A stretch of 24,061 nt of DNA from Bacteroidales bacterium (GCA_003520925.1 DOTV01000193.1:40764-64824), one strand, 5' to 3'; shown: positions 6,883 through 15,574, counted from the stretch's first letter. The notes: generated by a model not told the origin, from the sequence alone. A program made the numbers and translations.

Positions 6883-9598
6883 AGCCGGGAATTGAAGATA
6901 GCCCGGTTCTTATAACATCAAGTGCTTTTTTATCCCTGGCTTTCGTTGCCGGAACTGTCATCCACAGTGGCCAGTTGTACCTGCTTGTCGATGATGTAAC
7001 TTTCTTATCGAAATATACCGATACTGCAATGCCGTCGGATGTTGTGGAAGTAATGTTATAATTAAACCCTCCATCATAAGATACTGCACCGTCGATGACC
7101 TTCATCTGGGTAGGATCGCGGAAATAAAGTAATGTCCATGGCACCCGTATCTTTATTTTACTTCCGCTCCAGGCTGCTGCCGCACGCTGACCATATGTGA
7201 AATCTGATGCATTATCGACAGGTAATTTGCCGATATCCTGTCCTTTCAGGGTATGACCATCATTGATCCAGTGCATTAGTTTCCATGGTGCTCCGTCGGT
7301 AACTGTACTGTAGAACTTCTGATAACTATGATTTGCCAGGTCAAACCTGGGTGTAAGTCCATTCATATCATAGGCTTCGGTTACATAATAGAGAGCTGTA
7401 TCGTTCGACAGAACCATTGTAAGAAGAAACTCCGACCTGTTCTGAAGCTGCCTGCCGTTGGGAAGCTTCGATTCCCCAAAGCTTGACAGGTAGGTATCGA
7501 ATGCAACCATTATGGTATCTCCGTGAGTAAGAGTCCTGCCAGTCTCTATTTCAAGGTAAAAACAACTGTTATCATTTGTGGCGCTTATCTTTTTCAACGG
7601 TCCTGATGGTTTGTCTGTCTGATATGATGCAAAAGGAAGTATGCTTGTCTGATCGAATGAGATAAGACCGAAGTTCTGTTCAGGTGAAGCAAGATTATGC
7701 CACAACTGCCTGGTCGGGATTGTTGTTCCGCCTGAAACCATTCCATACGCTTCAAGATAGCTGACAATCCATGTAGGCTTAAACCATTCATCCATCCAGG
7801 CAAACATGAAACCTCCTGCACATCCGGCATCGATTATATTATGCATAAGCCTCATATTTTTCTCCCCCTGCTGCTGCTCAGAATAACCTCCATGATGCAT
7901 ATTACTATATGCCTGATGGGCGCTTCCCCAGCTTGAGGGAACCCCGAATTCAGCAATCACAAGAGGCATGGAAGAATAGTGAGTTCTCATATCATTCAGA
8001 TAGCCAAGGTAACTGTTTGGCCCGTTGAGATCATTGTATGTCAGGTAAGAGGGCTGCTCACTTATAAAATTCGGATAATAGGGATAAGCGTGATAGGAGG
8101 CAAATATGCCCGGTTCAGGATTTTTAAGTGTAATTTTAGTAATATCATATGTGGCCTTGTCCTCGTCAGTATAAGTCTCGGTGGGATGCGTCAGAGGGTC
8201 AAGTGTAGGCCAGCTTGCGATACTTACCGGACGCTTGACCGAATAGTTTGAGGATTCGTACTTAATTGTCTGTTCGAGCATCTGGGTGCAGAATACCTCA
8301 GTCGCTTTTGCCCCGGTTATGCCCAGATAGTTTCCTGAATATGAATTTAATGACGGGTGGCTTTTATCGGTGCTGTCAACCTCCTGGGGACTTATTTCTC
8401 TTCCTATTATGTATCCCGCAGTCCAGCGTGATACATCTGTAATATATCTGCCGTAGGATTTCCCGTACCTGTATGCAATGTCCCCGTTTCCGTTTATACA
8501 GTTTACCACCTCCTTAATTTCATTGGTAAAGGAAGCTGTCTGATTTATTAAATCATAAGCGCCCGGAACAGAATAATCTTCGATCTCCTCAAGCCAGATT
8601 CCCTGGAATAGAAGAAGAGGTTTATCAGGGTGCCTCTGATTATAATTAGCCAGCTTTTCATAAAATACCGGAGGATGAAGGGTATAAATCCTTAAGCTGT
8701 TAAATCCGGCAGCAGCCATGGATTGTATCCAGCTTTCGTATTCGGCCGGAGAAATGGCATAGGCGATCTCCCCGGGAAAAAAACCCGGAGGAGAAGATCC
8801 AAGATTGATTCCCTTCAGAAGCAACGACCGGTACTCCGAACCGGTATGCATTGCAATATGATTTCCCATTGTTTTGAAAGGAACTTCCTGCTTCATTGTC
8901 AGCTCAAAATCGATTATCGTATCGACGGCTATCGTAATATCAGTCAGTCTTACAGGATAATAATTATCGTGCGTTACCGAGGTTACAACAGGGAATCTTA
9001 TCTGTCCTGAAAATGGGACTACAACAGGAGGCATCATATCAGGCTCAATAGCGGTACCCGCTGAATATGATGAAAATCCGGAAGCCTTAATGAGTTTCCC
9101 TGATACGGTCTTCCCTTTAAACGTAACTGCATAGAAGTAGAAACCGTTTTTCTGGGGCGCACCATTCTGGTTACAGCCGTCCCACACAATATGATAACTG
9201 CCTGCATCAATTGAATCAAAAAAAGCATCCATTATTTTTTTGCCGGAGAAATTATAGATTGAAAGGCGAACATCCCCCTGACTGTTAATTATAAACGGGA
9301 TATTTACTGAATATGTGAACGGATTTGGATAAGGTACACCAACCTCGATCAGATCCGATATATTCCCGTAAATATTTGATATTCTAAGCGAATATGTCCC
9401 ATCTGGTTTAGATCTGGCGGCATATTCAGTTGTACCCGCAATCATCGAAATCCTGGCATCAGTTACTATGGCCCCGTTTGAATCAGTTATCTTTCCTGTG
9501 ACATAATAATCACGGGCTGACAATTCATCACCTGACCATGGGAAATAGAAAAGGATTATGAGCAAGAATTTTAGGGGGGATCTGAAGGACAATGTCAT
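6872..9598 (-). CDS. Secreted glycoside-hydrolase-like protein with internal YPNPF (FlgD/T9SS-tail-like) module
   Basis: An in-frame ATG exists at 9655, but starting at 9598 (908 residues) puts a proper signal peptide at the N-terminus (SPLKFLLIILFYFPW), so I prefer it. Domains in order: a carboxypeptidase-regulatory-like beta sandwich (about 31-80, VTGKITDSNGAIV); a FlgD-Ig or T9SS-tail-like module (about 86-172, VGVPYPNPF through IVWDGCNQNGAPQKNGFYFYAV); a TIM-barrel glycoside-hydrolase-like region (about 245-620, KGINLG, FNSLRIYTLHPP); and a C-terminal beta-rich domain (about 640-908). Likely catalytic acids are Glu401 in IIGREIS and Glu550 in LVIAEFGVP, as in clan GH-A, although the usual Asn-Glu is Arg-Glu here. 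The substrate is unknown. The gene is convergent with the glycosyltransferase and may act on the same polymer, which is inference. Confidence 0.8.
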   Translation of the reverse strand: MTLSFRSPLKFLLIILFYFPWSGDELSARDYYVTGKITDSNGAIVTDARISMIAGTTEYAARSKPDGTYSLRISNIYGNISDLIEVGVPYPNPFTYSVNIPFIINSQGDVRLSIYNFSGKKIMDAFFDSIDAGSYHIVWDGCNQNGAPQKNGFYFYAVTFKGKTVSGKLIKASGFSSYSAGTAIEPDMMPPVVVPFSGQIRFPVVTSVTHDNYYPVRLTDITIAVDTIIDFELTMKQEVPFKTMGNHIAMHTGSEYRSLLLKGINLGSSPPGFFPGEIAYAISPAEYESWIQSMAAAGFNSLRIYTLHPPVFYEKLANYNQRHPDKPLLLFQGIWLEEIEDYSVPGAYDLINQTASFTNEIKEVVNCINGNGDIAYRYGKSYGRYITDVSRWTAGYIIGREISPQEVDSTDKSHPSLNSYSGNYLGITGAKATEVFCTQMLEQTIKYESSNYSVKRPVSIASWPTLDPLTHPTETYTDEDKATYDITKITLKNPEPGIFASYHAYPYYPNFISEQPSYLTYNDLNGPNSYLGYLNDMRTHYSSMPLVIAEFGVPSSWGSAHQAYSNMHHGGYSEQQQGEKNMRLMHNIIDAGCAGGFMFAWMDEWFKPTWIVSYLEAYGMVSGGTTIPTRQLWHNLASPEQNFGLISFDQTSILPFASYQTDKPSGPLKKISATNDNSCFYLEIETGRTLTHGDTIMVAFDTYLSSFGESKLPNGRQLQNRSEFLLTMVLSNDTALYYVTEAYDMNGLTPRFDLANHSYQKFYSTVTDGAPWKLMHWINDGHTLKGQDIGKLPVDNASDFTYGQRAAAAWSGSKIKIRVPWTLLYFRDPTQMKVIDGAVSYDGGFNYNITSTTSDGIAVSVYFDKKVTSSTSRYNWPLWMTVPATKARDKKALDVIRTGLSSIPGFTD

Positions 9599-9681
9599 TG
9601 AATTGAATGAAAGTATATGTTTTTTAAATCTTTTAAAAGTACTGAAAAGAAGCATTTATTTGTAATTTTAAAAATTCAATC

Positions 9682-9686
9682 AGGAG
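9682..9686 (+). promoter_or_regulatory. Ribosome binding site that fixes the GNAT start
   Basis: AGGAG lies 8 bp before the ATG at 9695. The longer in-frame start at 9617 has no comparable site and would add an unrelated 26-residue leader. The ATG at 9691 is out of frame and stops after four codons. Confidence 0.7.
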
Positions 9687-9694
9687 AACCATGC

Positions 9695-10186
9695 ATGAAT
9701 ATTAACGGAGTTACATACCGGATTATTGAATCAGGCGACAATAAAGAACTTGCTGAGCTGATCAGGAGTGTCTTCAGGGAATTCAGGATTGACCGTCCGG
9801 GAACGGTATACTTTGATCCGACAACGGATAATCTTTATGAATTATTCAGAGCTCAGGGTTCCGTTTACTGGATTGCTGAAGAAAACGGTGTTATGGCCGG
9901 TGGATGCGGGGTTTATCCGACACCCGGATTACCCGAAGGATATGCAGAGCTTGTAAAATTCTATTTATTACCCCAATGGAGAGGGAAAGGTATTGGAAGG
10001 ACACTTATGGAGAAATGCTTTGAATCGGCAAAACAAATTGGCTATGTCGGGCTTTACCTCGAATCACTTCCCGAACTTTCAAGGGCTGTGTCAATGTATA
10101 TTAAATCAGGATTCAGTCACATACCGCATGCACTTGGCAATTCTGGTCACTTCGGCTGCAATATATGGATGGTAAAGGAATTGTAA
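9695..10186 (+). CDS. GNAT-family N-acetyltransferase
   Basis: With the start at 9695 the product is 163 residues, a usual GNAT length. The acetyl-CoA pyrophosphate-binding motif A is clear: LVKFYLLPQWRGKGIG (about 86-101, containing Q/RxxGxG/A), followed by the helix RTLMEKCFESA and the beta-5 strand YVGLYLES. The C-terminal AVSMYIKSGF is the familiar motif B segment. The acceptor substrate (small molecule, amino acid or protein) cannot be read from sequence. It lies divergent from the hydrolase gene with a short shared promoter region, and 28 bp upstream of the CDF transporter, so co-transcription with that gene is possible although a functional link is not obvious. Confidence 0.9.
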   Translation: MNINGVTYRIIESGDNKELAELIRSVFREFRIDRPGTVYFDPTTDNLYELFRAQGSVYWIAEENGVMAGGCGVYPTPGLPEGYAELVKFYLLPQWRGKGIGRTLMEKCFESAKQIGYVGLYLESLPELSRAVSMYIKSGFSHIPHALGNSGHFGCNIWMVKEL

Positions 10187-10189
10187 TAC

Positions 10190-10208
10190 GTAATTACATT
10201 GTAATTAC
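10190..10208 (+). promoter_or_regulatory. Twin GTAATTAC palindromes before the CDF transporter gene
   Basis: Two copies of the perfect 8-bp palindrome GTAATTAC occupy 10190-10197 and 10201-10208, separated by ATT, in the 28-bp gap between the acetyltransferase stop and the CDF start at 10215. Centre-to-centre spacing is 11 bp, about one helical turn, which would suit a dimeric regulator bound on one DNA face. AT-rich chance repetition remains possible. Confidence 0.35.
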
Positions 10209-10214
10209 ATTCTT

Positions 10215-11120
10215 ATGAAGAATGAAAGTAATTCTTTGCGGGCTGTTTTATTTGCCCTTGGGGCAAATCTGGCAATTGCAGTAATAAAATATGTAGTTTC
10301 GGTCATCTCAGGAAGCTCTGCTATGCTTGCAGAAGCTATCCATTCACTGGCTGATACAACAAATCAGGTTTTCCTTCTGATTGGACGAAAGCGTTCGGCA
10401 AAGGTTGCCGATGAGGTTCATTCCCTTGGATACGGCAAGGAAGAATATTTCTGGGGATTCCTTGTAGCCGTTCTGTTATTCTTCCTCGGCGGTTGTTTTT
10501 CGATCTATGAAGGAATACATAAAATCATGAATCCGGAACCCATTGAAAATTACCTCTACATATTTATTGTACTGGGGGTTGCCATTCTGCTTGAATATAA
10601 ATCGTTTTCGGTGGCTTTCGGTGAATTCAGGAAGACATCACCCACAGGTTTTGTTAAGCCATTGAAAGAATCAACCGACACAAACCTGTTCGTCATACTT
10701 GTTGAGGATTTTTCAGCGCTGACCGGACTTACAATTGTTCTGATCACTACTCTCCTTTCATTGATAAGTCCGTTTTTTGACATAGCCGGGACTTTTCTTG
10801 TAGGTACCCTCTTGATAACAATGTCATACCTGCTTGCCAACGAGTTAAGGAAGCTAATGGTAGGGGAGAGCATTCCACGCGAAGCAAGAAATGAAATCAG
10901 AACCATTGTCAGGAAATACCCGGTCATTAAGCATATAAATAATATCCGCTCGATGTACATAGGGAATAACAATTTTATGCTTCTTGTATCTGTCGATGTT
11001 GAGGATTTCTCACGGGGGCATGCTATCGAAACCACAACCGAGCAGATCAGGGCGGATATCTCCTGTAAATACCCTCATGCAAAATATATCTATATTGATG
11101 TAAGGCCCGGGAATTGCTAA
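10215..11120 (+). CDS. Cation diffusion facilitator (CDF) family metal transporter
   Basis: The 301-residue protein has about six hydrophobic segments and a C-terminal cytoplasmic domain of about 85 residues, as in CDF proton/metal antiporters that export Zn2+, Fe2+, Mn2+ or similar ions. The first metal-site pair is His43/Asp47 in AIHSLADTTNQ. The second, normally HxxxD in helix 5, appears as Glu164-Asp165 in LVEDFSALTGL. That change is, from memory, typical of the SLC30A9/ZnT9-like branch, and it makes the transported ion less predictable. There is no His-rich loop. No metal-sensing regulator lies alongside, but twin palindromes precede the start codon. Confidence 0.9.
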   Translation: MKNESNSLRAVLFALGANLAIAVIKYVVSVISGSSAMLAEAIHSLADTTNQVFLLIGRKRSAKVADEVHSLGYGKEEYFWGFLVAVLLFFLGGCFSIYEGIHKIMNPEPIENYLYIFIVLGVAILLEYKSFSVAFGEFRKTSPTGFVKPLKESTDTNLFVILVEDFSALTGLTIVLITTLLSLISPFFDIAGTFLVGTLLITMSYLLANELRKLMVGESIPREARNEIRTIVRKYPVIKHINNIRSMYIGNNNFMLLVSVDVEDFSRGHAIETTTEQIRADISCKYPHAKYIYIDVRPGNC

Positions 11121-11129
11121 AACTTATGG

Positions 11130-11144
11130 AGCCGCTCCGCGGTT
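11130..11144. terminator. Possible hairpin between convergent CDF and GH26 genes
   Basis: AGCCGC and GCGGTT can pair (six pairs including one G-U) around a TCC loop, in the 46-bp gap between two convergent genes. There is no U-tract immediately after it on either strand, so intrinsic termination is doubtful. Confidence 0.25.
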
Positions 11145-11166
11145 GTAATCTCTGATGTGAGTTTTG

Positions 11167-12303
11167 TTATTTACGCCTGTATAGATTCTCCTCCTGGATC
11201 TCCTTTAAAAACAGGGTTCTGGGTGATTTATGGAAATTCATAAAGTCATCAGGGAATGGCTGGTTTGGGTTGCCGCCCATTGTAAACCTTGACCGGTAAG
11301 CATGCCTCCAGGTCAGCACATATCCTATCGGGTACTTGCTTACTACAGGTAAAAGTACCGTTGACCACCAGTCGGACATACCTCTTCTTCCTCCTGTTTC
11401 ACTTAATGCTGTAAGTTTATTTTTACCGATAGCCGTTTTGGTAACGAAATTCAGTGCATTATCAAGCTCCCCTCCGAATTTTTCACCCCGGTCATACATA
11501 TCGAGCGAAAGCATGTCAATGACATCATCGCCCGGGTATCCTCTCATATACTGTTCAAGAGTGGTTATCCTATCAGTGTTGTATGCATAAAGAATATTAT
11601 GAATGTTCTTTTTATCCCGCAGAAAATTAACCGTATAGCGCCACAGATCTGAATACTCCTTATCGGTGCAGATATCTGTTCCCCACCAGAAAAACGAACC
11701 GGAATGTTCGTGGTAAGGCCTGAAAATAAAAGGTATTGGAGTACCGTCGTCATCTTTCAACCCGATAAAGAAGGTTGCAAGTCTCTCCAGCCAGCCATTG
11801 AACATCTCATGATTTTTTCCGCCTGGAAGTATGGAGGCAACAACCTCCTTTGAGCTCACATCCCAGGCTGTACCGCCCTGCCGGCGCGAAACACTGGCGG
11901 GATCCTGCAAAGTCAATGGATTATTTGCGTGCCAGCTTATTGTTATTACACCTCCCCGTTTATAATGTGCTTTAATCTGATCGACTATCTGCACAAAACT
12001 TACCGAGTCGAGACTCCTCTCATTTCCCAGTTCAAGATGTCCGAGTTCAAAGCCTGCAACAGCGGGGTAATCTCCTGTAAAATCTTTTGTGTCTGACCTG
12101 TCTTTCACATACCACCATGTGCTTCCGTACATAAGGTCATCCTGATGTCCGTACATAATACCTTTATTCTGGAGATTATATAGTGACCTGAACAGATTTA
12201 CAGTCTCTTTTGTCGCTTTTTTATCGGCTGGGGAGACTTTTTTCCCATAAGCAGGGCAAGCAGCCAGAAGAGTAAGAAAGATAAGGGAGATAAATGATTT
12301 CAT
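11167..12303 (-). CDS. GH26 beta-mannanase-like lipoprotein
   Basis: The start at 12303 places a lipoprotein signal at the N-terminus (KSFISLIFLTLLAAC, lipobox LAAC with Cys16); the in-frame ATG at 12339 would add 12 residues ahead of it. The product is 378 residues, a usual size for a single-domain GH26. Signature segments are GIMYGHQDD (48-56), WHANNPL (124-130), the acid/base Glu199 in RPYHEHSGSFFWWG and the nucleophile Glu302 in ALSETGG. GH26 enzymes are mostly retaining endo-beta-1,4-mannanases or mannobiohydrolases acting at or outside the outer membrane. No SusC/SusD pair or sugar transporter is adjacent, so this is not a standard polysaccharide utilisation locus. It is divergent from the Tat-exported protein gene, sharing a 172-bp upstream region. 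Confidence 0.92.
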   Translation of the reverse strand: MKSFISLIFLTLLAACPAYGKKVSPADKKATKETVNLFRSLYNLQNKGIMYGHQDDLMYGSTWWYVKDRSDTKDFTGDYPAVAGFELGHLELGNERSLDSVSFVQIVDQIKAHYKRGGVITISWHANNPLTLQDPASVSRRQGGTAWDVSSKEVVASILPGGKNHEMFNGWLERLATFFIGLKDDDGTPIPFIFRPYHEHSGSFFWWGTDICTDKEYSDLWRYTVNFLRDKKNIHNILYAYNTDRITTLEQYMRGYPGDDVIDMLSLDMYDRGEKFGGELDNALNFVTKTAIGKNKLTALSETGGRRGMSDWWSTVLLPVVSKYPIGYVLTWRHAYRSRFTMGGNPNQPFPDDFMNFHKSPRTLFLKEIQEENLYRRK

Positions 12304-12475
12304 TTCTGAGTTATTAAAAGATGGTTTAATTTCAACCAATATATTAATTTTCTAAGGCAATCCAAAACAAAATGTGCCGGAAAGATGGTCGTATTATAAT
12401 TTGCTCTTTATGAATCAGGTTAGTACCTTTATTGCCGTGAACCCCTGAAAACATGTTTAATCTGGAAATCGGACT

Positions 12476-14047
12476 ATGAATAAAACTGAAAACAACCTTA
12501 ACGGTTATTTCCATCATCCGGACTGTCACTTCTGCGGAAATAGTAACGAAAATCAACCTGATGAAATGAGCAGACGTAAATTTGTGCAACTTACAGGTAC
12601 AGGTGCACTGGGAACTATCGCATTATCATGGGCCGACCTGATTGCCGGACCTCCCACTGACAAATATGCTCCGCAGCGTGTGCCTCTTGTTGTAAAACCT
12701 GTTTTTACTTATGAAATCCCGGAAAGGAGACCCCAGACCAGTTGGCGGAGCTGGGGAGGTATTCAGACTGAAAAAGATGCGAAGGAAGAAATTGCACGCA
12801 TTCAGGAAGAATTAAAAACTTTAAGCTCTAAGGCTGACTTCCCGGTCAGTTTCCTGCCTGTTTCCGGCGTACGTGGAATTGATGATCTGAGTAGAATCGA
12901 AGATATTAAAACCGCTGACATGTACCTGATATATCCTGCTGGCGGAGGTAGTAATATGTTCGATTACCTTAACAAAACCGGAAAGGACATCGTATTCTTC
13001 TGCCGCTATAAATCAGGGCCCGTTTATCTTTGGTATGAAATTATAAGCCCGCGTTACCTCCGTCAGCATACCGACTCGCTTAAAGTGACCGGAATAAACG
13101 AGAATGATGTTGTTATAGACAGTTGTGAAGAACTGTTGTGGCGACTGAGGGCGCTATGCGGGTTGAAAAATACAAGGAATTCAAGGATCCTTGCCGTAGG
13201 AGGTCCTGGGGCCTGGTCACAGCCACTCGAATCCACAATAAATACTGTAAAGGAGAAGTACAAGCTGGATATACAAAGTATTTCATATGAAGAACTGGGA
13301 AGGCTTATAACAGAAGCAAGGTCGGATAAATCAGTCACAGCCGGTGCAAGAAAAAAGGCCTATGATTACCTTAGGGATTCAGCAGTAAAGCTGGAAACTG
13401 ACAGTAAATTCGTCGATAATTGCTTCATGCTTGAGACAGTGCTTATAAGATTAATGGAAAGATTCAATTGCAGGGCAGTTACTATCAATAACTGCATGGG
13501 AACCATAATGCCTCTTGCGGAGACTTCGGCATGTCTGACACTCAGCCTGCTTAATGACGCCGGGTACCTGGCATACTGTGAATCCGATTTTGTTGTGGTG
13601 CCTGCAGGAGTACTTCTGTCAAACATTTCAGGCAAACCTTCATTCCTAAATGATCCCACATACCCGCACAACAACCTTATAACACTTGCTCACTGTACTG
13701 CTCCCAGGAGAATGGATGGCAAAACCCTTGCACCAACCAGGATCCTTACGCATTTCGAATCGGATTACGGAGCTGCTCCAAAAGTTGAAATGCTCATAGG
13801 ACAAACTGTGACCAATGTGATGCCAGATTTTGCTTTTGAAAAATACGTGGGTTTGCCGGGGAAAATCACCGATAATCCTTTCCTTGATATCTGCCGTTCA
13901 CAGATAGATATAAAGTATAATTGTGAAAGCAAAAAAGTTGCTGAGAATATGCCGGGATTTCATTGGATAACTGTATATGGCGATTATATTAAGGAAACAG
14001 GCTATGCCCTGAAAAAGTTAGGAATAGAATTTGAGAATCTTTGCTGA
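12476..14047 (+). CDS. Tat-signal protein resembling L-fucose-isomerase-fold sugar isomerases
   Basis: The 523-residue product carries a twin-arginine signal (SRRKFVQLTGTGALG, Arg33-Arg34), preceded by a 30-residue leader containing a CxxC pair (Cys17/Cys20 in PDCHFCG). A start at the internal ATG 12566 would remove that leader and begin directly at the Tat motif; I keep the upstream start without a decisive ribosome binding site. The mature part has alpha/beta segments and a C-terminal portion (CRAVTINNCMGTIMPLAETSACLTLSLL; GTIMPLAETSA is the clearest piece) that recalls fucose/arabinose-isomerase-like proteins. That assignment is from pattern memory and is moderate. A folded, cofactor-containing exported protein is suggested by the Tat signal. 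Its substrate is unknown. Confidence 0.7.
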   Translation: MNKTENNLNGYFHHPDCHFCGNSNENQPDEMSRRKFVQLTGTGALGTIALSWADLIAGPPTDKYAPQRVPLVVKPVFTYEIPERRPQTSWRSWGGIQTEKDAKEEIARIQEELKTLSSKADFPVSFLPVSGVRGIDDLSRIEDIKTADMYLIYPAGGGSNMFDYLNKTGKDIVFFCRYKSGPVYLWYEIISPRYLRQHTDSLKVTGINENDVVIDSCEELLWRLRALCGLKNTRNSRILAVGGPGAWSQPLESTINTVKEKYKLDIQSISYEELGRLITEARSDKSVTAGARKKAYDYLRDSAVKLETDSKFVDNCFMLETVLIRLMERFNCRAVTINNCMGTIMPLAETSACLTLSLLNDAGYLAYCESDFVVVPAGVLLSNISGKPSFLNDPTYPHNNLITLAHCTAPRRMDGKTLAPTRILTHFESDYGAAPKVEMLIGQTVTNVMPDFAFEKYVGLPGKITDNPFLDICRSQIDIKYNCESKKVAENMPGFHWITVYGDYIKETGYALKKLGIEFENLC

Positions 14048-14105
14048 AGAATTGCTTTTATGAGGCCATCAGGTGAATGTTTTTTACGACATTATTTTAA
14101 TAATC

Positions 14106-14140
14106 TTTGCATTGAAGAAATAAAAACACTGCTTCGTTTG
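14106..14140 (+). promoter_or_regulatory. Weak candidate Bacteroidota promoter for the adaptor gene
   Basis: TTTG at 14106-14109 and TTCGTTTG at 14133-14140 (seven of eight to TAnnTTTG) resemble the Bacteroidota -33 and -7 elements, 38 bp before the adaptor start codon. The 23-bp spacer is longer than usual, so this is tentative. Confidence 0.25.
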
Positions 14141-14178
14141 TCTATTAATCAGATTGAATTTTAACAAGAAGTTATAAA

Positions 14179-15489
14179 ATGAAAAGAACACTTATTATCA
14201 CAGGCATTGTAGCAGTCGTTATAGTACTTATAATGATAGTCTTTGGCAGACTGACGTCAAAAAAAGATACTGCAACCGTTTATACTGAGGTAAAACAGGG
14301 CCCATTTGAAATAACAGTGACTAATTCTGGGGAACTCGAAGCTGAAAAATCAATTGATATTTTGGGACCTCAAATTCAGCAAAGCAATAGCCAGAACCGG
14401 GGCGGTGGCGGTCGTGATGGCGGTGGAGGAGATCATATGCGTTTACAGAGCTTTAAGATTCAGGACATAGTACCGGAGGGTACAATAGTCAAAGAGGGCG
14501 ATTATATAGCTCAACTAGACAGAACAGAATATGACAATACGCTTAAAACTGCCCGTGAAAACCTGAATACTCTGCAGGCAAACCTCGAAATGGCAATTCT
14601 TGATACCACTGTAACACTTACAAGCCTGAGAGATGCCATAAAGAATCAGGCTATTGCAGTCGAAGAAGTAGCGATCACTTTGGAGCAGTCAAAATATGAA
14701 CCCCCTGCTACCATTCGCCAGGCTGAGATAAATCTGAATAAACAGCAAAGGGCTCTCGAGCAAAAAATTAAGAATTATAAACTAAGAAAAGCAAGAGCTC
14801 TTACAAACATAAGGACTTATAAACGTCAGCTTGCTGATGGACAGGCACTTGTGGATAACCTGCAGAGCTTTCTGGCTCAGTTTACTGTAAAAGCTCCGTC
14901 GCAGGGTATGGTAATATATAAAGAAGAGTTTAACGGAACCAGAAGAAAAAGCGGATCCCAGGTAAATCCTTTTGACAGGGTTATTGCAACTCTTCCTGAC
15001 CTTACATCAATGATTTCTAAGACATTTGTAAGCGAGATCGAAGTAAATAAAATACAGAAAGGTCAGAAAGTTATTATGACAATTGATGCCATGCCCGGAA
15101 AATCGTGGACCGGCTCAGTAGAAAATGTTGCCAATATCGGTGAGGTGCTTGGAAATTCCGATGCTAAAATGTTCGAAGTAATTATCAAAGTAGACGGCAT
15201 AAATTCTGAGTTAAGGCCTGCCATGACAACCTACAATAAGATAATTATAAACTCTTATGACAATGTCGTATATATTCCGACAGAATGCATACACACAGGA
15301 ACTGACGGCATCCCTTATGTCTACAAGAAAAACAAAACAAAGCAGATTGTTGTGCTTGGTGAGATGAATGATAAAAATACTATTATAAAACAGGGACTAG
15401 AAGCCGGAACGTCCCTTTACCTTATTGCTCCTGATGAAGCTGATAAGTTCAGGCTTGTAGGGAAAGATCTTGTTGCAGGGATTAATTAG
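14179..15489 (+). CDS. HlyD/MacA-type periplasmic adaptor (efflux membrane-fusion protein)
   Basis: The 436-residue protein starts with an uncleaved membrane anchor (about 4-23, LIITGIVAVVIVLIMIVFG). It then has the membrane-fusion protein order: a first half of the beta-barrel/lipoyl region (TVTNSGELEAEKSIDI), a long coiled-coil hairpin (about 113-235), the return lipoyl strand (FTVKAPSQGMVIY) and a beta-barrel/membrane-proximal domain. Such adaptors link an inner-membrane ABC or RND pump to an outer-membrane channel. A Gly/Arg/Asp-rich insert (NRGGGGRDGGGGD, about 73-85) interrupts the first lipoyl half, which is unusual. No MacB-type permease, RND pump or TolC-like channel is encoded next to it, so its partner must be elsewhere. 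Confidence 0.85.
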   Translation: MKRTLIITGIVAVVIVLIMIVFGRLTSKKDTATVYTEVKQGPFEITVTNSGELEAEKSIDILGPQIQQSNSQNRGGGGRDGGGGDHMRLQSFKIQDIVPEGTIVKEGDYIAQLDRTEYDNTLKTARENLNTLQANLEMAILDTTVTLTSLRDAIKNQAIAVEEVAITLEQSKYEPPATIRQAEINLNKQQRALEQKIKNYKLRKARALTNIRTYKRQLADGQALVDNLQSFLAQFTVKAPSQGMVIYKEEFNGTRRKSGSQVNPFDRVIATLPDLTSMISKTFVSEIEVNKIQKGQKVIMTIDAMPGKSWTGSVENVANIGEVLGNSDAKMFEVIIKVDGINSELRPAMTTYNKIIINSYDNVVYIPTECIHTGTDGIPYVYKKNKTKQIVVLGEMNDKNTIIKQGLEAGTSLYLIAPDEADKFRLVGKDLVAGIN

Positions 15490-15574
15490 AGAAAATTCAA
15501 CTGTAGAGTAATCATAACCGGATCTATACCGGATTCAGACAACAATTCTTTGCGGATACAATAAGAATATTCTT

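Noticed and set aside
11167..14047. A polysaccharide utilisation locus around the GH26 gene
   Set aside because: No SusC/SusD pair, sugar transporter or hybrid regulator is present.
14060..14164. 34-codon ORF between the isomerase-like and adaptor genes
   Set aside because: It has no ribosome binding site or recognisable motif and overlaps the likely promoter region of the adaptor gene; probably chance.
15521..15537. ACCGGAT direct repeat after the adaptor gene
   Set aside because: Two 7-bp copies with a 4-bp gap in an AT-rich spacer; too short to interpret.
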